From contig NZ_JADKYZ010000004.1 in assembly GCF_015354245.1 (NCBI RefSeq), forward strand, positions 248,001 to 312,000: a DNA stretch of 64,000 nucleotides, written 5' to 3'. This DNA is from Diaphorobacter caeni. GTDB taxonomy: Bacteria > Pseudomonadota > Gammaproteobacteria > Burkholderiales > Burkholderiaceae_C. Below the pieces are notes generated by a model. The model was not told the DNA's origin. It saw nothing but the letters and a program-made list of their open reading frames with translations, and did no database searches. Positions within the stretch are counted from its first letter, which is position 1, and each line of letters starts with the position of its first letter. Positions 18,553 through 27,434 of this stretch are shown piece after piece. A program made the translations under genes and the position numbers.

Positions 18553-18701
18553 AGACGAAAGCCATTGCACAGAACCGGAGAACTCCCCCATCGGACGCGG
18601 TGAGAACACTTTCTTCACCGCACCCGAGCCGTCTGCATAGACACGCCAGAAGTGATCGCAGGCCGCGCCTTCCAAGCACATAAATACTCAAGGAGACAAG
18701 C

Positions 18702-19703
18702 ATGACCCACCCACAACACCCCGGCGTCTCGCGCCGACGCTTCCAATCCGGCCTCATCGCCTCTGCCCTGCTGCCGATGAGCGCGTTCAGCGGCATGGCC
18801 TTCGCACAGGACAAGTGGCCGTCCAAGCCCGTCAAGATCGTCGTCGCCTTCACCGCAGGCGGCACCACCGATCTGCTCGCGCGCGCGGTGGCCCAGAAGC
18901 TCGGCGACAAGCTCGGACAGTCATTCATCATCGACAACAAGCCCGGTGGCGGCGGCAACATCGGCACCGAATCCGTCGTGCGCGCGCCCGCCGACGGCTA
19001 CACGCTGATCGTGAACTCCGTGGGTCCGATCTCCGTGAACCAGAGCCTCTACAAGAACATGAGCTACGACCCGCTCGTCGATCTGGTGCCCATCGTGCAG
19101 ATCGCCGACGTTCCCAACGTGCTGGTGGTCCACCCCTCCGTTCCCGCCAAGACCTTCGAAGAGTTCATCGCCTACGCGAAGGCCAAGCCCGCGCAGCTGA
19201 GCTACGGTTCCACGGGCGTGGGCACCTCATCGCACCTGTCGAGCTACATGCTGAGCCAGCGCATCGGCAGCGAGACGCTGCACGTCCCCTACAAGGGCGC
19301 GAACGCGCTCAACGATCTGCTGGCCGGACGCCTGCAGTTCATGTTCGCGACCATCCCCTCGGTCATCCAGCACATCAAGGCCGGCAAGCTGCGCGCGCTC
19401 GCGGTGTCGAGCGACAAACCCTCGCGTTCGCTGCCCGGCGTGCCGACGGTGGCCGAGAAAGGCTTTCCCGGATTTGCTGCGGGATCGTGGTTCGGCTTCT
19501 TCGGCCCCAAGGGCACACCGCCGCAGATCATCGCGCAGCTGAACAAGGCCGTGAACGAGGCCCTTCCCTCGCTCGAGGAGCAGATGATCCGCGAAGGCGC
19601 CGATCCCGTCGGCGGCACACCCGAGCAGTTCGGTCAGTTCACGCGCAAGGAGTTCGTGAAGTGGCAGAAGATCGTGAAGGACTCGGGCGCGACGGTCGAA
19701 TGA
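18702..19703 (+). CDS. Bug/TctC-type substrate-binding protein (Tat-type signal)
   Basis: A 333-residue periplasmic binding protein. The N-terminus SRRRFQSGLIASALL looks like a twin-arginine signal with cleavage after MAFAQ near residue 36. Bug-family segments are VKIVVAFTAGGTTDLLARAV, IIDNKPGGGGNIGTESV, PADGYTLIVNS and HVPYKGANALNDLLAG. A GGAGACAAG Shine-Dalgarno precedes the ATG. It follows the aldolase after 149 bp without a gene. In place of the missing TcuC it may deliver the tricarballylate-like substrate. Confidence 0.93.
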   Translation: MTHPQHPGVSRRRFQSGLIASALLPMSAFSGMAFAQDKWPSKPVKIVVAFTAGGTTDLLARAVAQKLGDKLGQSFIIDNKPGGGGNIGTESVVRAPADGYTLIVNSVGPISVNQSLYKNMSYDPLVDLVPIVQIADVPNVLVVHPSVPAKTFEEFIAYAKAKPAQLSYGSTGVGTSSHLSSYMLSQRIGSETLHVPYKGANALNDLLAGRLQFMFATIPSVIQHIKAGKLRALAVSSDKPSRSLPGVPTVAEKGFPGFAAGSWFGFFGPKGTPPQIIAQLNKAVNEALPSLEEQMIREGADPVGGTPEQFGQFTRKEFVKWQKIVKDSGATVE

Positions 19704-19724
19704 CGGCATCGCCGATACATCCTC

Positions 19725-20747
19725 ATGAGTGACATGAACGACGCCACCCAAGCATCCGCAGCGGCGCTGCGCATTCTCGTCTCCGAGCGGCTGCGCGCGG
19801 CCGAAGGCGAGCGCATCCGCGCCTGCGCGTCCCCCGCGCCCGAGCTGCTGACGGTGGACGACGTGGAGCAGCGCGGCGCGCAGTTCGACATCGCCTTCGT
19901 CTCGCGCGACGTCACGGGCCTGTCGACCAAGCACGAGACGCAGCCCGAAACGGCGCGCTTCTACGCCGCCATGCAGGGCAGCCGGTCTCTGCGCTGGGTC
20001 CACATCCACTCTGCGGGCGCGGACCGTCCAATCTATCTGGACCTGCTCGCGCGCGGCGTGACGCTCACCTCGTCGGCAGGAACGAATGCCGAGGTCGTCG
20101 CGCAAAGTGCCGTGACGGGCCTGCTCATGCTGGGGCGGCGCTTTCCCGAGCTGATCGCGGCGCAGCAGCGCCGCCAATGGGCACCGCTGATCGACCGCCC
20201 ACCGCTGCCCTGCGACATCCACGGCCAGACCGCGACCATCGTCGGCTGGGGCGGCATCGGCCAGGCCATCGCGCGCATCATGCAGGCCATCGGTCTCCAC
20301 ATCCAGGTGGTGCGCAGCAGCGCCGCGCCCACGGACAACGGGCTGCCTTCGCATGCGTTCGAGGACATCGCGCAGGTGCTTCCCACGACGGACTGGCTGA
20401 TCCTCGCGTGCCCGCTGTCGCCGCGCACGCACCAGCTCATTCACCGCGAACGCCTCGCGCTGCTGCCAGCGGGCGCACGTCTCATCAACGTCTCGCGCGG
20501 CGACGTGGTAGACGAGCCCGCGCTGATCGACGCGCTGACCCACTCGCGCCTCGCGGGCGCCTATCTCGACGTGTTCGCACACGAGCCGCTCGCTGCGGAC
20601 TCACCCCTCTGGACCCTGCCCAACGTGATCGCCACACCGCACAGCGCCGGCTTTGCGGCGGGCAACGCGGCACGCGTGGTCCAGATGTTCATGGACAACC
20701 TCGCGCGGTACGCAACGAACTCCGCACTCGTCAACGTCGTGCGTTGA
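19725..20747 (+). CDS. D-2-hydroxyacid dehydrogenase (NAD-binding Rossmann)
   Basis: A 340-residue D-isomer-specific 2-hydroxyacid dehydrogenase. The NAD(P) loop GWGGIGQAIA starts at Gly174. Catalytic Arg258 (NVSRGDVVDE) and His306 (ATPHSAGF) are present, with the acidic member of the triad between them. It interconverts a 2-keto acid and a D-2-hydroxy acid. It lies between two Bug genes of the tcu-like operon, 21 bp behind the first, and could reduce or oxidise an intermediate released by the class II aldolase. The N-terminal ~70 residues are more variable than in GhrA/GhrB, so the substrate is open. Confidence 0.9.
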   Translation: MSDMNDATQASAAALRILVSERLRAAEGERIRACASPAPELLTVDDVEQRGAQFDIAFVSRDVTGLSTKHETQPETARFYAAMQGSRSLRWVHIHSAGADRPIYLDLLARGVTLTSSAGTNAEVVAQSAVTGLLMLGRRFPELIAAQQRRQWAPLIDRPPLPCDIHGQTATIVGWGGIGQAIARIMQAIGLHIQVVRSSAAPTDNGLPSHAFEDIAQVLPTTDWLILACPLSPRTHQLIHRERLALLPAGARLINVSRGDVVDEPALIDALTHSRLAGAYLDVFAHEPLAADSPLWTLPNVIATPHSAGFAAGNAARVVQMFMDNLARYATNSALVNVVR

Positions 20748-20845
20748 CGAAGCTGTTGCGCGAAGTACAAAATCAAAAGGAGAGCGGAGTTCAGGAAGCC
20801 ACATCACTGCGGCACAGCGGTCATCTCACAACAGGAATCATCACG

Positions 20846-21826
20846 ATGAACAAACGATCCCTTCTCCTTCGCGCCACCGCCTTCGCCACGCTGGCTGCAC
20901 TCGGCACGGGCGCAGCCCATGCGGCCGATCCCGTGTTTCCGCCGGCCAAGCCCGTCACGCTGGTCGTGGGCTTCGCCGCCGGCGGCGCGGCCGATGCTGC
21001 AGCGCGCATGATCGCCAAGAAGCTTGGCGAAAACATCGGCCAATCGGTCGTGGTCGACAACCGCGGCGGCGCGGGCGGCAACATCGCGCACCAGCAGGTC
21101 GCCTCGGGCGTGGCTGATGGAACGGTGCTGCTGTTCGGCTCGGTCGGTCCGCTGACCATCGCGCCGCATCTCATGAAGCTCAACTACGATCCGTTCAAGG
21201 ACCTGGCGCCGATCTCGGGCGGCGTGTACTTCCCGAACGTGCTCGTGGTGAACAAGGCGGTCGGCGTGAAGAATCTCGCCGAGTTCGTCGCCAAGGCCAA
21301 GACGAGCAACGTCGAGTTCGCGTCCACCGGCGCGGGCTCCGCGTCGCATCTGGCGGGCGAGCTGTTCAACCAGCGCGCGGGCATCAACATGGTCCACGTG
21401 CCCTACAAGGGCGGCGCTCCGGCCCTGCAGGATCTGCTGGGCGAGCGCGTGGCGAGCTACTTCGCCGCACCTCCCACCGCGCTGCCCCACATCGAAACCG
21501 GCAAGCTGATTCCTCTGGCCACCACCGGCCTCAAGCGCCCCAGCTACATGCCCAACATCCCGACCGTGGCCGAGTCCGGCTTCCCCGGCTTCCAGGCGCT
21601 GAACTGGTATGCGTTCGTGGCCTCATCCAAGACTCCCGCGCCCATGCTCGACCGCTGGAACACGGAAATCGTGAAGGTGCTCAACGACCCAAGCGTGAAG
21701 GAAGCGCTCGCCAAGCACGGCCTCGACCCACATCCCACGACGCGCGCGGAATTCGCGACCTTCATGAAGAAGGAATACGACCAGTGGGGCGCCATCGTCA
21801 AGGAGCGCAAGATCACCGCTCAGTGA
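20846..21826 (+). CDS. Bug/TctC-type substrate-binding protein, last gene of the tcu-like operon
   Basis: A 326-residue protein. The signal peptide (MNKRSLLLRATAFATLA, cleavage near HAA-DPVF) fixes the start at ATG 20846, although the frame is open far upstream across the dehydrogenase gene. Mature segments VTLVVGFAAGGAADAAARM, VVDNRGGAGGNIAHQ and HVPYKGGAPALQDLLGE are typical of Bug. It is the second binding protein of this operon and differs clearly in sequence from the one at 18702, which suggests two ligands rather than a recent duplicate. It converges on the chlD gene 45 bp away. Confidence 0.93.
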   Translation: MNKRSLLLRATAFATLAALGTGAAHAADPVFPPAKPVTLVVGFAAGGAADAAARMIAKKLGENIGQSVVVDNRGGAGGNIAHQQVASGVADGTVLLFGSVGPLTIAPHLMKLNYDPFKDLAPISGGVYFPNVLVVNKAVGVKNLAEFVAKAKTSNVEFASTGAGSASHLAGELFNQRAGINMVHVPYKGGAPALQDLLGERVASYFAAPPTALPHIETGKLIPLATTGLKRPSYMPNIPTVAESGFPGFQALNWYAFVASSKTPAPMLDRWNTEIVKVLNDPSVKEALAKHGLDPHPTTRAEFATFMKKEYDQWGAIVKERKITAQ

Positions 21827-21871
21827 TCCCGCGCACCCTCGCTCTGCGCGCCGCTCGCCCGAACTGCGCGC

Positions 21872-22540
21872 TCAGTCGTTGCAGGGAATGCAGGGCACGT
21901 CCCATGCCTCGGCGAGCATCCGTGCGCGCTTGAGGCGCACGCGGCCCGATTCAAAATCGAGCACGCGAATCGCGTCGGCATGCACGGGCCGTCTGGGCAG
22001 CTCGCGCGTGCGGGCATCGCTCAGCAGCCACAGCCAGCCTTGCGTTCCGCCGCCGCCATGCGCGGCCAGCAGGTCGTCGGCGCGCCCCAGCGCCTCGGCC
22101 AGCGGCGTGCCGCCGCCCCCGCCGATGGGCGCAATCCAGTCGTCGCTCCAGGCGCCCGCCTTGCAGGGCGCAAGCCGCAACTGCACGCCCTCGCCCCCAA
22201 AGCAGATCAGCGCGACATGCTCGCGGCGCAGATAGGCCTCGCGGAACAGGTCGAGCAGCACGCCCTTGGCACGCGCAAGCGCACCCGTCGTCACCATCGA
22301 TGACGAGCAATCGAGCAGCACGCAATGCAGGCGGGCCGAGACGCGCTCCATGTCGCGAAAACGCAGATGCCCAAGCGCCAGCTTCTCCGCGCCGCGCGCG
22401 ACGAGCGTGCGCGGCCAGTCCACGCGGGTGGATGGCTTGCCCGTGGCATGGCGCGCGTGCCTGCTTGAATCCGGCTTGGCCCCCTTGGCCTGCGCCCCCT
22501 GTCCCGCGAGGGACTGCGGCGCGACTCGAGGGCTCAGGCT
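21872..22540 (-). CDS. chlD: VWA domain of ChlD-type cobaltochelatase subunit, read in the -1 frame after the A7 slip site
   Basis: From the A7 run at 22540-22546 the -1 frame is open to the stop at 21872, giving 222 residues. After a basic, flexible linker (AQAKGAKPDSSRHARHATGK) it holds a von Willebrand A domain with the MIDAS motif DCSSSM and, later, IGGGGGTPLAEAL. No ATG, GTG or TTG occurs in this frame between the slip site and a GTG at 22423. That GTG encodes Val inside the conserved entry to the domain (VDWPRTLVARGAEKL), so independent initiation there would cut off conserved sequence. The part is therefore best read as the C-terminal half of a 585-residue AAA+-VWA fusion starting at 23628. 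With CobN and the ATPase it would power Co insertion. A sequencing error in the homopolymer is the main alternative. Confidence 0.75.
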   Translation of the reverse strand, partial: SLSPRVAPQSLAGQGAQAKGAKPDSSRHARHATGKPSTRVDWPRTLVARGAEKLALGHLRFRDMERVSARLHCVLLDCSSSMVTTGALARAKGVLLDLFREAYLRREHVALICFGGEGVQLRLAPCKAGAWSDDWIAPIGGGGGTPLAEALGRADDLLAAHGGGGTQGWLWLLSDARTRELPRRPVHADAIRVLDFESGRVRLKRARMLAEAWDVPCIPCND

Positions 22541-23628
22541 TTTTTTGTGGCGGGCTCTTCCTTGCGACCCACAAGCAGCGGTGACGCTTGCGCATTGCGC
22601 TGCACGGGCACGGACTGCGCGGGCAGATAGCCCCAGTCGCTGTCCTGCGCACCGCTCTCGGCCGAAGGCGACGCTGATGATGATGGTGGCGGTGAAGCCT
22701 CGTTCGCCGCAGGTTTCGGCGCCGCTGCCGTACCCGGCTTGCGCCGATGCGCGAGCACCAGCTCGGACACCGCATGCACATGCTCCGGCAACACGCTCTC
22801 AGCCTCGCTCCACGCCGCAAACGCGCGCGCGGCGCGCAGCAGCACGAGATCGGCGCGCATGCCATCGACCTGCGCGGCGATGCAGAGCCCGCTCGCGGTC
22901 TGCAGCACCGCATCGCTCAATGACAGCGCACTGGCGTCACCGAGCCGCCGCATCGCGGCTTGAAGCCGTGCGCTCAGGCGCTGCTGCTCGTCCGCATAGC
23001 GCGCACGCAGGGCCAGAGGATCGGCATCGAACGCCAGACGCACGCGCACGATCTCCTGACGCAGCGCCACGTCGCTCACATTCGCAAGCCGCACGCACAG
23101 CCCCAGCCGGTCCAGCAGTTGCGGACGCAGCGTGCCCTCTTCGGGGTTCATCGTGCCGACCAGCACGATGCGCGCCGCGTGACTGTGCGAGATGCCGTCG
23201 CGCTCGATCACGTTGACGCCGCTCGCGGCCGCGTCAAGCAGCACATCGACGAGCGCGTCGGGCAGCAGATTGATCTCGTCCACGTAGAGCACGCCGCCAT
23301 GCGCGCGCGCGAGCAGCCCCGGCGCGAAACGCACCGCGCTTGCGGCCAGCGCCTGCTGCAGATCGAGCGTGCCGACCAGATGCTCGAGCGTCGCGCCCAG
23401 CGGCAGCGTGACGAAGGGCGCTTCAGGCAACAGTTCGGCCAGCGCGCGTGCGCCGGTCGACTTGGCCGTTCCGCGCGGGCCCTCCACCAGCACGCCGCCG
23501 ATGCGCGGATCAAGCGCCGCCAGCAGCAGCGCGAGCCGCAGCTCGGGCTGACCCGCAATCGCGGCGAACGGGAACAGCGGCGGCAGCGCCGGAGCACTCT
23601 TGCCAGAGCCAGTGTCCGTGGTCATCAT
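22534..23628 (-). CDS. AAA+ ATPase subunit of Mg/Co-chelatase (ChlI-like; zero-frame product of the chlD gene)
   Basis: A 364-residue AAA+ protein of the ChlI/BchI type. Walker A is GPRGTAKST (residues 50-58), Walker B is GVLYVDEINLL, and sensor-region sequences include VGTMNPEEGTLRPQLLDRLG. The C-terminal ~70 residues are Pro/Ala/Ser-rich, like the linker between the ATPase and VWA parts of ChlD. The frame ends PATKKA-stop four codons after an A7 run. Its start overlaps the cobN stop by 4 bases. The short form would act as the ATPase motor; a -1 slip at A7 adds the VWA domain. This one-gene, two-product layout next to cobN has been proposed for chlD genes in other bacteria. Confidence 0.88.
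   Translation of the reverse strand: MMTTDTGSGKSAPALPPLFPFAAIAGQPELRLALLLAALDPRIGGVLVEGPRGTAKSTGARALAELLPEAPFVTLPLGATLEHLVGTLDLQQALAASAVRFAPGLLARAHGGVLYVDEINLLPDALVDVLLDAAASGVNVIERDGISHSHAARIVLVGTMNPEEGTLRPQLLDRLGLCVRLANVSDVALRQEIVRVRLAFDADPLALRARYADEQQRLSARLQAAMRRLGDASALSLSDAVLQTASGLCIAAQVDGMRADLVLLRAARAFAAWSEAESVLPEHVHAVSELVLAHRRKPGTAAAPKPAANEASPPPSSSASPSAESGAQDSDWGYLPAQSVPVQRNAQASPLLVGRKEEPATKKA
22540..22546 (-). promoter_or_regulatory. Probable -1 programmed ribosomal frameshift site (A7) in chlD
   Basis: On the coding (minus) strand the message reads CCACAAAAAAAGCCTGA, with the zero-frame codons ACA AAA AAA GCC TGA. Slipping back one base on the A7 run gives AGC CTG AGC and enters the open VWA frame exactly. 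An AAGGA stands ~13 bases upstream, a Shine-Dalgarno-like stimulator at a typical spacing for bacterial -1 sites. A GC-rich hairpin (GTCCC-TCGC-GGGAC, flanked by GCGCC/GGCGC) begins about 15 bases downstream. All three usual elements are thus present. Confidence 0.72.
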
Positions 23629-26600
23629 CGACCTCCTTCCATATGCTGCTCATGCTCGAGCAGCAGGTCTTCAAGCTTCTCGCGATACTCGCCCGGCTCT
23701 TCCCACAGGCCGCGCTGCACGGCTTCGAGCAGGCGCGTCGTCATGTCGCGCAACGCGTCGGGGTTGTGCTGCTGGAGAAAGTCGCGCGTGTGCGCATCGA
23801 GCAGATAGGCGTCGGTGACCATCGCGTAATGGTGGTCCGCGACCTGGTGCGTGGTGGCGTCGAAGCCGAACAGATAGTCCACCGTCGCCGCCATCTCGAA
23901 CGCGCCTTTGTAGCCGTGGCGCATGGCGCCCGCGATCCATTTGGGATTGGTCACGCGCGCGCGCACGACGCGGCCGATTTCTTCGCCAAGGCTGCGCACG
24001 CGCGCATGCTGCGGGTTCGCGTGGTCGCCGTGGTAGAGCGCCGGCTGCCTGCCCGAAAGGTGCGTGGCCGCCGCCGCCATGCCGCCCTGAAATTGAAAGT
24101 AGTCGCTCGAATCGAGCACGTCGTGCTCCCGGCTGTCCTGGTTCTGCAGCGCGACGTCGAGCTGCCCAAGGCGCCGCTCCAATGCGCCGAGCGCGGGCAC
24201 GCCGTCGCCGTCCTGCCCGTAGGCGAACGCGCTCCACTGCAGGTAGGCGCGCGCGAGGTCGTCATCGCTCTGCCATGCGCCGGTCTGAAACAGCCCCTGC
24301 AGCCCCGAGCCGTAGTGCCCCGCCGGAGCGCCGAACACCCGCCAGCTGGCCTGCCGCAGCGCCGCCGCATCGTCCATGCCGCGCGCCTGCAGATCGGCGC
24401 GTTCCTGCTCGATGCGCGCGCGGATCGGGTTCTCTTCGGCATCCTCGCCATCAAGCGCCGCAACCGCCTGCACGGCCGCATCGAACATCTGCACCACGTT
24501 GGGAAACGCATCGCGGAAAAAGCCCGAGATGCGCAGCGTGACGTCCACGCGCGGACGCCCCAGCCCCACGCGCGGGATCACCTCGAAGTCGACCACGCGG
24601 TGACTGCCCGCCGCCCACTTGGGGCGCACGCCGATCAGCGCAAAGGCCTGCGCGATGTCGTCGCCACCGGTGCGCATGGTGGCCGTTCCCCAGACCGACA
24701 AACCCAGCGTGCGCGGATACTCGCCGTTGTCCTGCAGATAGCGCTCGAGCACGTTCTTCGCGGCCTGCTGGCCGAGGTCCCATGCCGATTGCGTCGGGAT
24801 GGCGCGGCTGTCGAGCGTGTAGAAATTGCGCCCCGTCGGCAGCACATCGGGCCGTCCACGCGATGGCGATCCGCTCGGCCCTGCCGGCACGAACTTGCCA
24901 TCGAGGCCGCGCAGCAACTGGGTGATCTCCTGTTCGCCGCAGGCATCGAGCGCGGGGGCCAGCGTGTCCTGCACATGCATCATCTCGGCTCGCGTGTGCG
25001 GCCAGTCAGCGGCCCTCTCGGGTGCTTCGATCACCACACGCGCCAGCAGCTCCAGGCGCTCGCGCGTGTCGCCCTCGTGCCGCCACGGCTCGTCGCTCAC
25101 GGCCTGCAGCGCGGCGGGGCGCGCGCCCGTCCACACGCGAGCGGGCTCGATGCGCAGCGGGTCGAAATCGGCCGTCAGCAGATCGTTGGCGAGCGCCTGC
25201 AGCAGGCCGGTCCGCGCGCCGCCCGAGGGATAGCGTGCGAGCGCCAGCAAGGTGTCGCCCCGCTGCCTGCCCACGGGCGACTGTCCAAAGACATGCAGGC
25301 CATCGCGGATCTGCGTTTCCTTCAGCTCGCACAGATAGGCGTCGATGCGCTCGAGCAGCGCGTCGTCATCGCCCGCCTGCGCGGGCTCGATGGCGAGATC
25401 CTTGAGCAGATGCTGTTGGCGCACGATGGCGAGAATCTGCCTGCGCAGCAGTTCCGCGCGGCGCTGATCGACCAGCAGGGCATCGTAGAACTCGTCCACC
25501 AGCCGCTCCAGATCCTGCAGCGGGCCATGGTTTTCCGCACGCGTGAGCGGCGGCATCAGGTGGTCGATGATCACTGCCTGACTGCGGCGCTTGGCCTGCG
25601 CGCCCTCGCCAGGATCGTTGACGATGAACGGGTAGAGATGCGGCAGCGGACCGAGAATCGCATCGGGCCAGCACTGCGCGGACAGCGCGAGGCTCTTGCC
25701 CGGCAGCCACTCCAGATTGCCGTGCTTGCCCACATGCACCATCGCATCGACGCGCCACACGTCGCGCAGCCAGAAGTAGAACGCCAGATAGCCGTGCGGC
25801 GGTACCAGCTCGGCGTCGTGATAGCTCGCATAGTCCTGCGCGCCCATGCCCTTGCCATCGTCCGCCAGCGCACGCGCGGGCTGGATGCCGACGAACACCG
25901 AACCGAGGCGCAGGCCCGCGATCATGAAGCGCCCGTCGCGCAGCGCTGGATCGGCCTCCGGCGTGCCCCAGCGCGCGTTGATCGCCTCGGCCATCCCGGG
26001 CGCGAGCTGCGCGAGCCGCCGTTGGTAGTCGGCCAGCGCGTAGCTCTGCATCGCGGGGCGCAGCGGCCATTGCGACGGGTCATTGGCGATGCCCTCGCGC
26101 AGCGCCTGCATGAGCGCATCACCGTTCTCCGGCAACGCGTTGTCATCCCCAAGCACATAGCCGCTTCGCGCGAGCGCCTGCACGATGGTGATCACCGATT
26201 GCGGCGTGTCGAGACCCACACCGCTGCCGATGCGGCCCTCGCTGCCGGGGTAGTTGGCGAGCACCAACGCCAGCCGTTTTTCGGCGGCCGGCTTGCTGCG
26301 CAGGCGGCACCAGCGCTCCGCCAGTTCGGCGACGAAGTCCACGCGGTCGGGCTCGGGCTGGTACGCGACCACGTCGGTCTGCGTGATCGGGCAGCGGTAG
26401 GACAGGCCCTTGAAGCTCACCGCGCGCGTGATGATGCGGCCGTCCATCTCGGGCAGCACCACCTGCATCGCGATGTCGCGCGGACGCAGGCCCTGGCTAT
26501 CGGCCAGCCAGTCTTCGCGGTTGCCGCCGCTCGCGATCACCTGCAGCACCGGCGCATCGCCCGCCAGCGCCGCCCCCTCGCCCACGGCGGAGAACGCGGT

Positions 26601-27425
26601 GGTGTTGAGCACCAGTGCCACCTTCTGCTCGTCGCAGAGCGCGCGGAATGCGGAAAGACACAGCGCGTCCTTGAGCGAATCGAGCGCCACCGGCAGCGGG
26701 TTCAGCCCGCGCGCATGCAGCGCGAGCGCCAGCGCATCGAACGCCGCCGTGTTGGCCGACAGCAGGTGGGCGCGGTAGAACGTGATCGCCACCACCGGCG
26801 CGCCCTCGTGCCACGCCGCACGCAGGTCATCGATCCCCGCGATCGCGTGCGATGCGCACAGCGCTGCCGGCACATGCACCGCGATCTGCGGCAGAGTGCG
26901 CGGCGGCGGCGGCTCGCTGCCCTGCGCGAGCCCGTGAAAGGCCACGGCGCGCACGAAGGCCTGCGCGTTCTCGATGCCGCCCGCACGCAGGTATTGCCAA
27001 AGCAAGCGGCAGACCGGCAGCGCGAGCGTGCTGCGTTCGAGCAGTTGCAGGTCCTCCTGCAGATCGCCCGAGAACATCGCGAGCTTCTGCCCGCGCTGGT
27101 GCGCGAGCGCATGGATCTGCTGCACGCCGTACGGCCACGCGGATTCGGAGCCGAGATGATCGACCACCACCACCTTGGCGTGCTGCAGCACCTCGTCCAC
27201 GTACAGGTCGAGCGACGCGGGCTGGCGCAGGTGCAGCAGGTTGGCGAGCCGTATGCCCGGAAAGCCCGGCTGCTGCGCGCTGAGTGCGGCGCAGGCCTGC
27301 GCGAGCAGCGCGAGCGTGGTGTCGGCGGAGCTGAGGATGACGATGTCGGCAGGCGTCTGTTCGAGACGCGTGACGATGCTCTCGTCCTCGACGAATCCTC
27401 CGGGGCGGGTGCTGAGCAGATGCAT
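23625..27425 (-). CDS. cobN: CobN-type cobaltochelatase large subunit
   Basis: A 1266-residue protein, the usual CobN length (1200-1300). It contains the CobN/BchH-type blocks VVAITFYRAHLLSANTAAFD in the N-terminal third, LVLANYPGSEGRIGSGVGLD in the middle, and MVHVGKHGNLEWLPGKSLAL with LPHLYPFIVNDPGEGAQAKR in the active-site region. The C-terminal part ends SDYFQFQGGMAAAATHLSG and a segment rich in His/Asp. CobN holds the corrin ring and receives cobalt; ATP hydrolysis comes from the ChlI/ChlD partners encoded immediately downstream (4-bp overlap). Context with cobW and a B12 riboswitch supports cobalamin rather than chlorophyll chemistry. No other cob genes are in the window. Confidence 0.96.
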   Translation of the reverse strand: MHLLSTRPGGFVEDESIVTRLEQTPADIVILSSADTTLALLAQACAALSAQQPGFPGIRLANLLHLRQPASLDLYVDEVLQHAKVVVVDHLGSESAWPYGVQQIHALAHQRGQKLAMFSGDLQEDLQLLERSTLALPVCRLLWQYLRAGGIENAQAFVRAVAFHGLAQGSEPPPPRTLPQIAVHVPAALCASHAIAGIDDLRAAWHEGAPVVAITFYRAHLLSANTAAFDALALALHARGLNPLPVALDSLKDALCLSAFRALCDEQKVALVLNTTAFSAVGEGAALAGDAPVLQVIASGGNREDWLADSQGLRPRDIAMQVVLPEMDGRIITRAVSFKGLSYRCPITQTDVVAYQPEPDRVDFVAELAERWCRLRSKPAAEKRLALVLANYPGSEGRIGSGVGLDTPQSVITIVQALARSGYVLGDDNALPENGDALMQALREGIANDPSQWPLRPAMQSYALADYQRRLAQLAPGMAEAINARWGTPEADPALRDGRFMIAGLRLGSVFVGIQPARALADDGKGMGAQDYASYHDAELVPPHGYLAFYFWLRDVWRVDAMVHVGKHGNLEWLPGKSLALSAQCWPDAILGPLPHLYPFIVNDPGEGAQAKRRSQAVIIDHLMPPLTRAENHGPLQDLERLVDEFYDALLVDQRRAELLRRQILAIVRQQHLLKDLAIEPAQAGDDDALLERIDAYLCELKETQIRDGLHVFGQSPVGRQRGDTLLALARYPSGGARTGLLQALANDLLTADFDPLRIEPARVWTGARPAALQAVSDEPWRHEGDTRERLELLARVVIEAPERAADWPHTRAEMMHVQDTLAPALDACGEQEITQLLRGLDGKFVPAGPSGSPSRGRPDVLPTGRNFYTLDSRAIPTQSAWDLGQQAAKNVLERYLQDNGEYPRTLGLSVWGTATMRTGGDDIAQAFALIGVRPKWAAGSHRVVDFEVIPRVGLGRPRVDVTLRISGFFRDAFPNVVQMFDAAVQAVAALDGEDAEENPIRARIEQERADLQARGMDDAAALRQASWRVFGAPAGHYGSGLQGLFQTGAWQSDDDLARAYLQWSAFAYGQDGDGVPALGALERRLGQLDVALQNQDSREHDVLDSSDYFQFQGGMAAAATHLSGRQPALYHGDHANPQHARVRSLGEEIGRVVRARVTNPKWIAGAMRHGYKGAFEMAATVDYLFGFDATTHQVADHHYAMVTDAYLLDAHTRDFLQQHNPDALRDMTTRLLEAVQRGLWEEPGEYREKLEDLLLEHEQHMEGGR

Positions 27426-27434
27426 GCCGGTCCC

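Noticed and set aside
22421-22423. GTG at 22423 as an independent start of a separate VWA protein
   Set aside because: The codon lies within the conserved entry to the VWA domain, has no ribosome-binding site, and the frame upstream is open and free of stops back to the A7 run.
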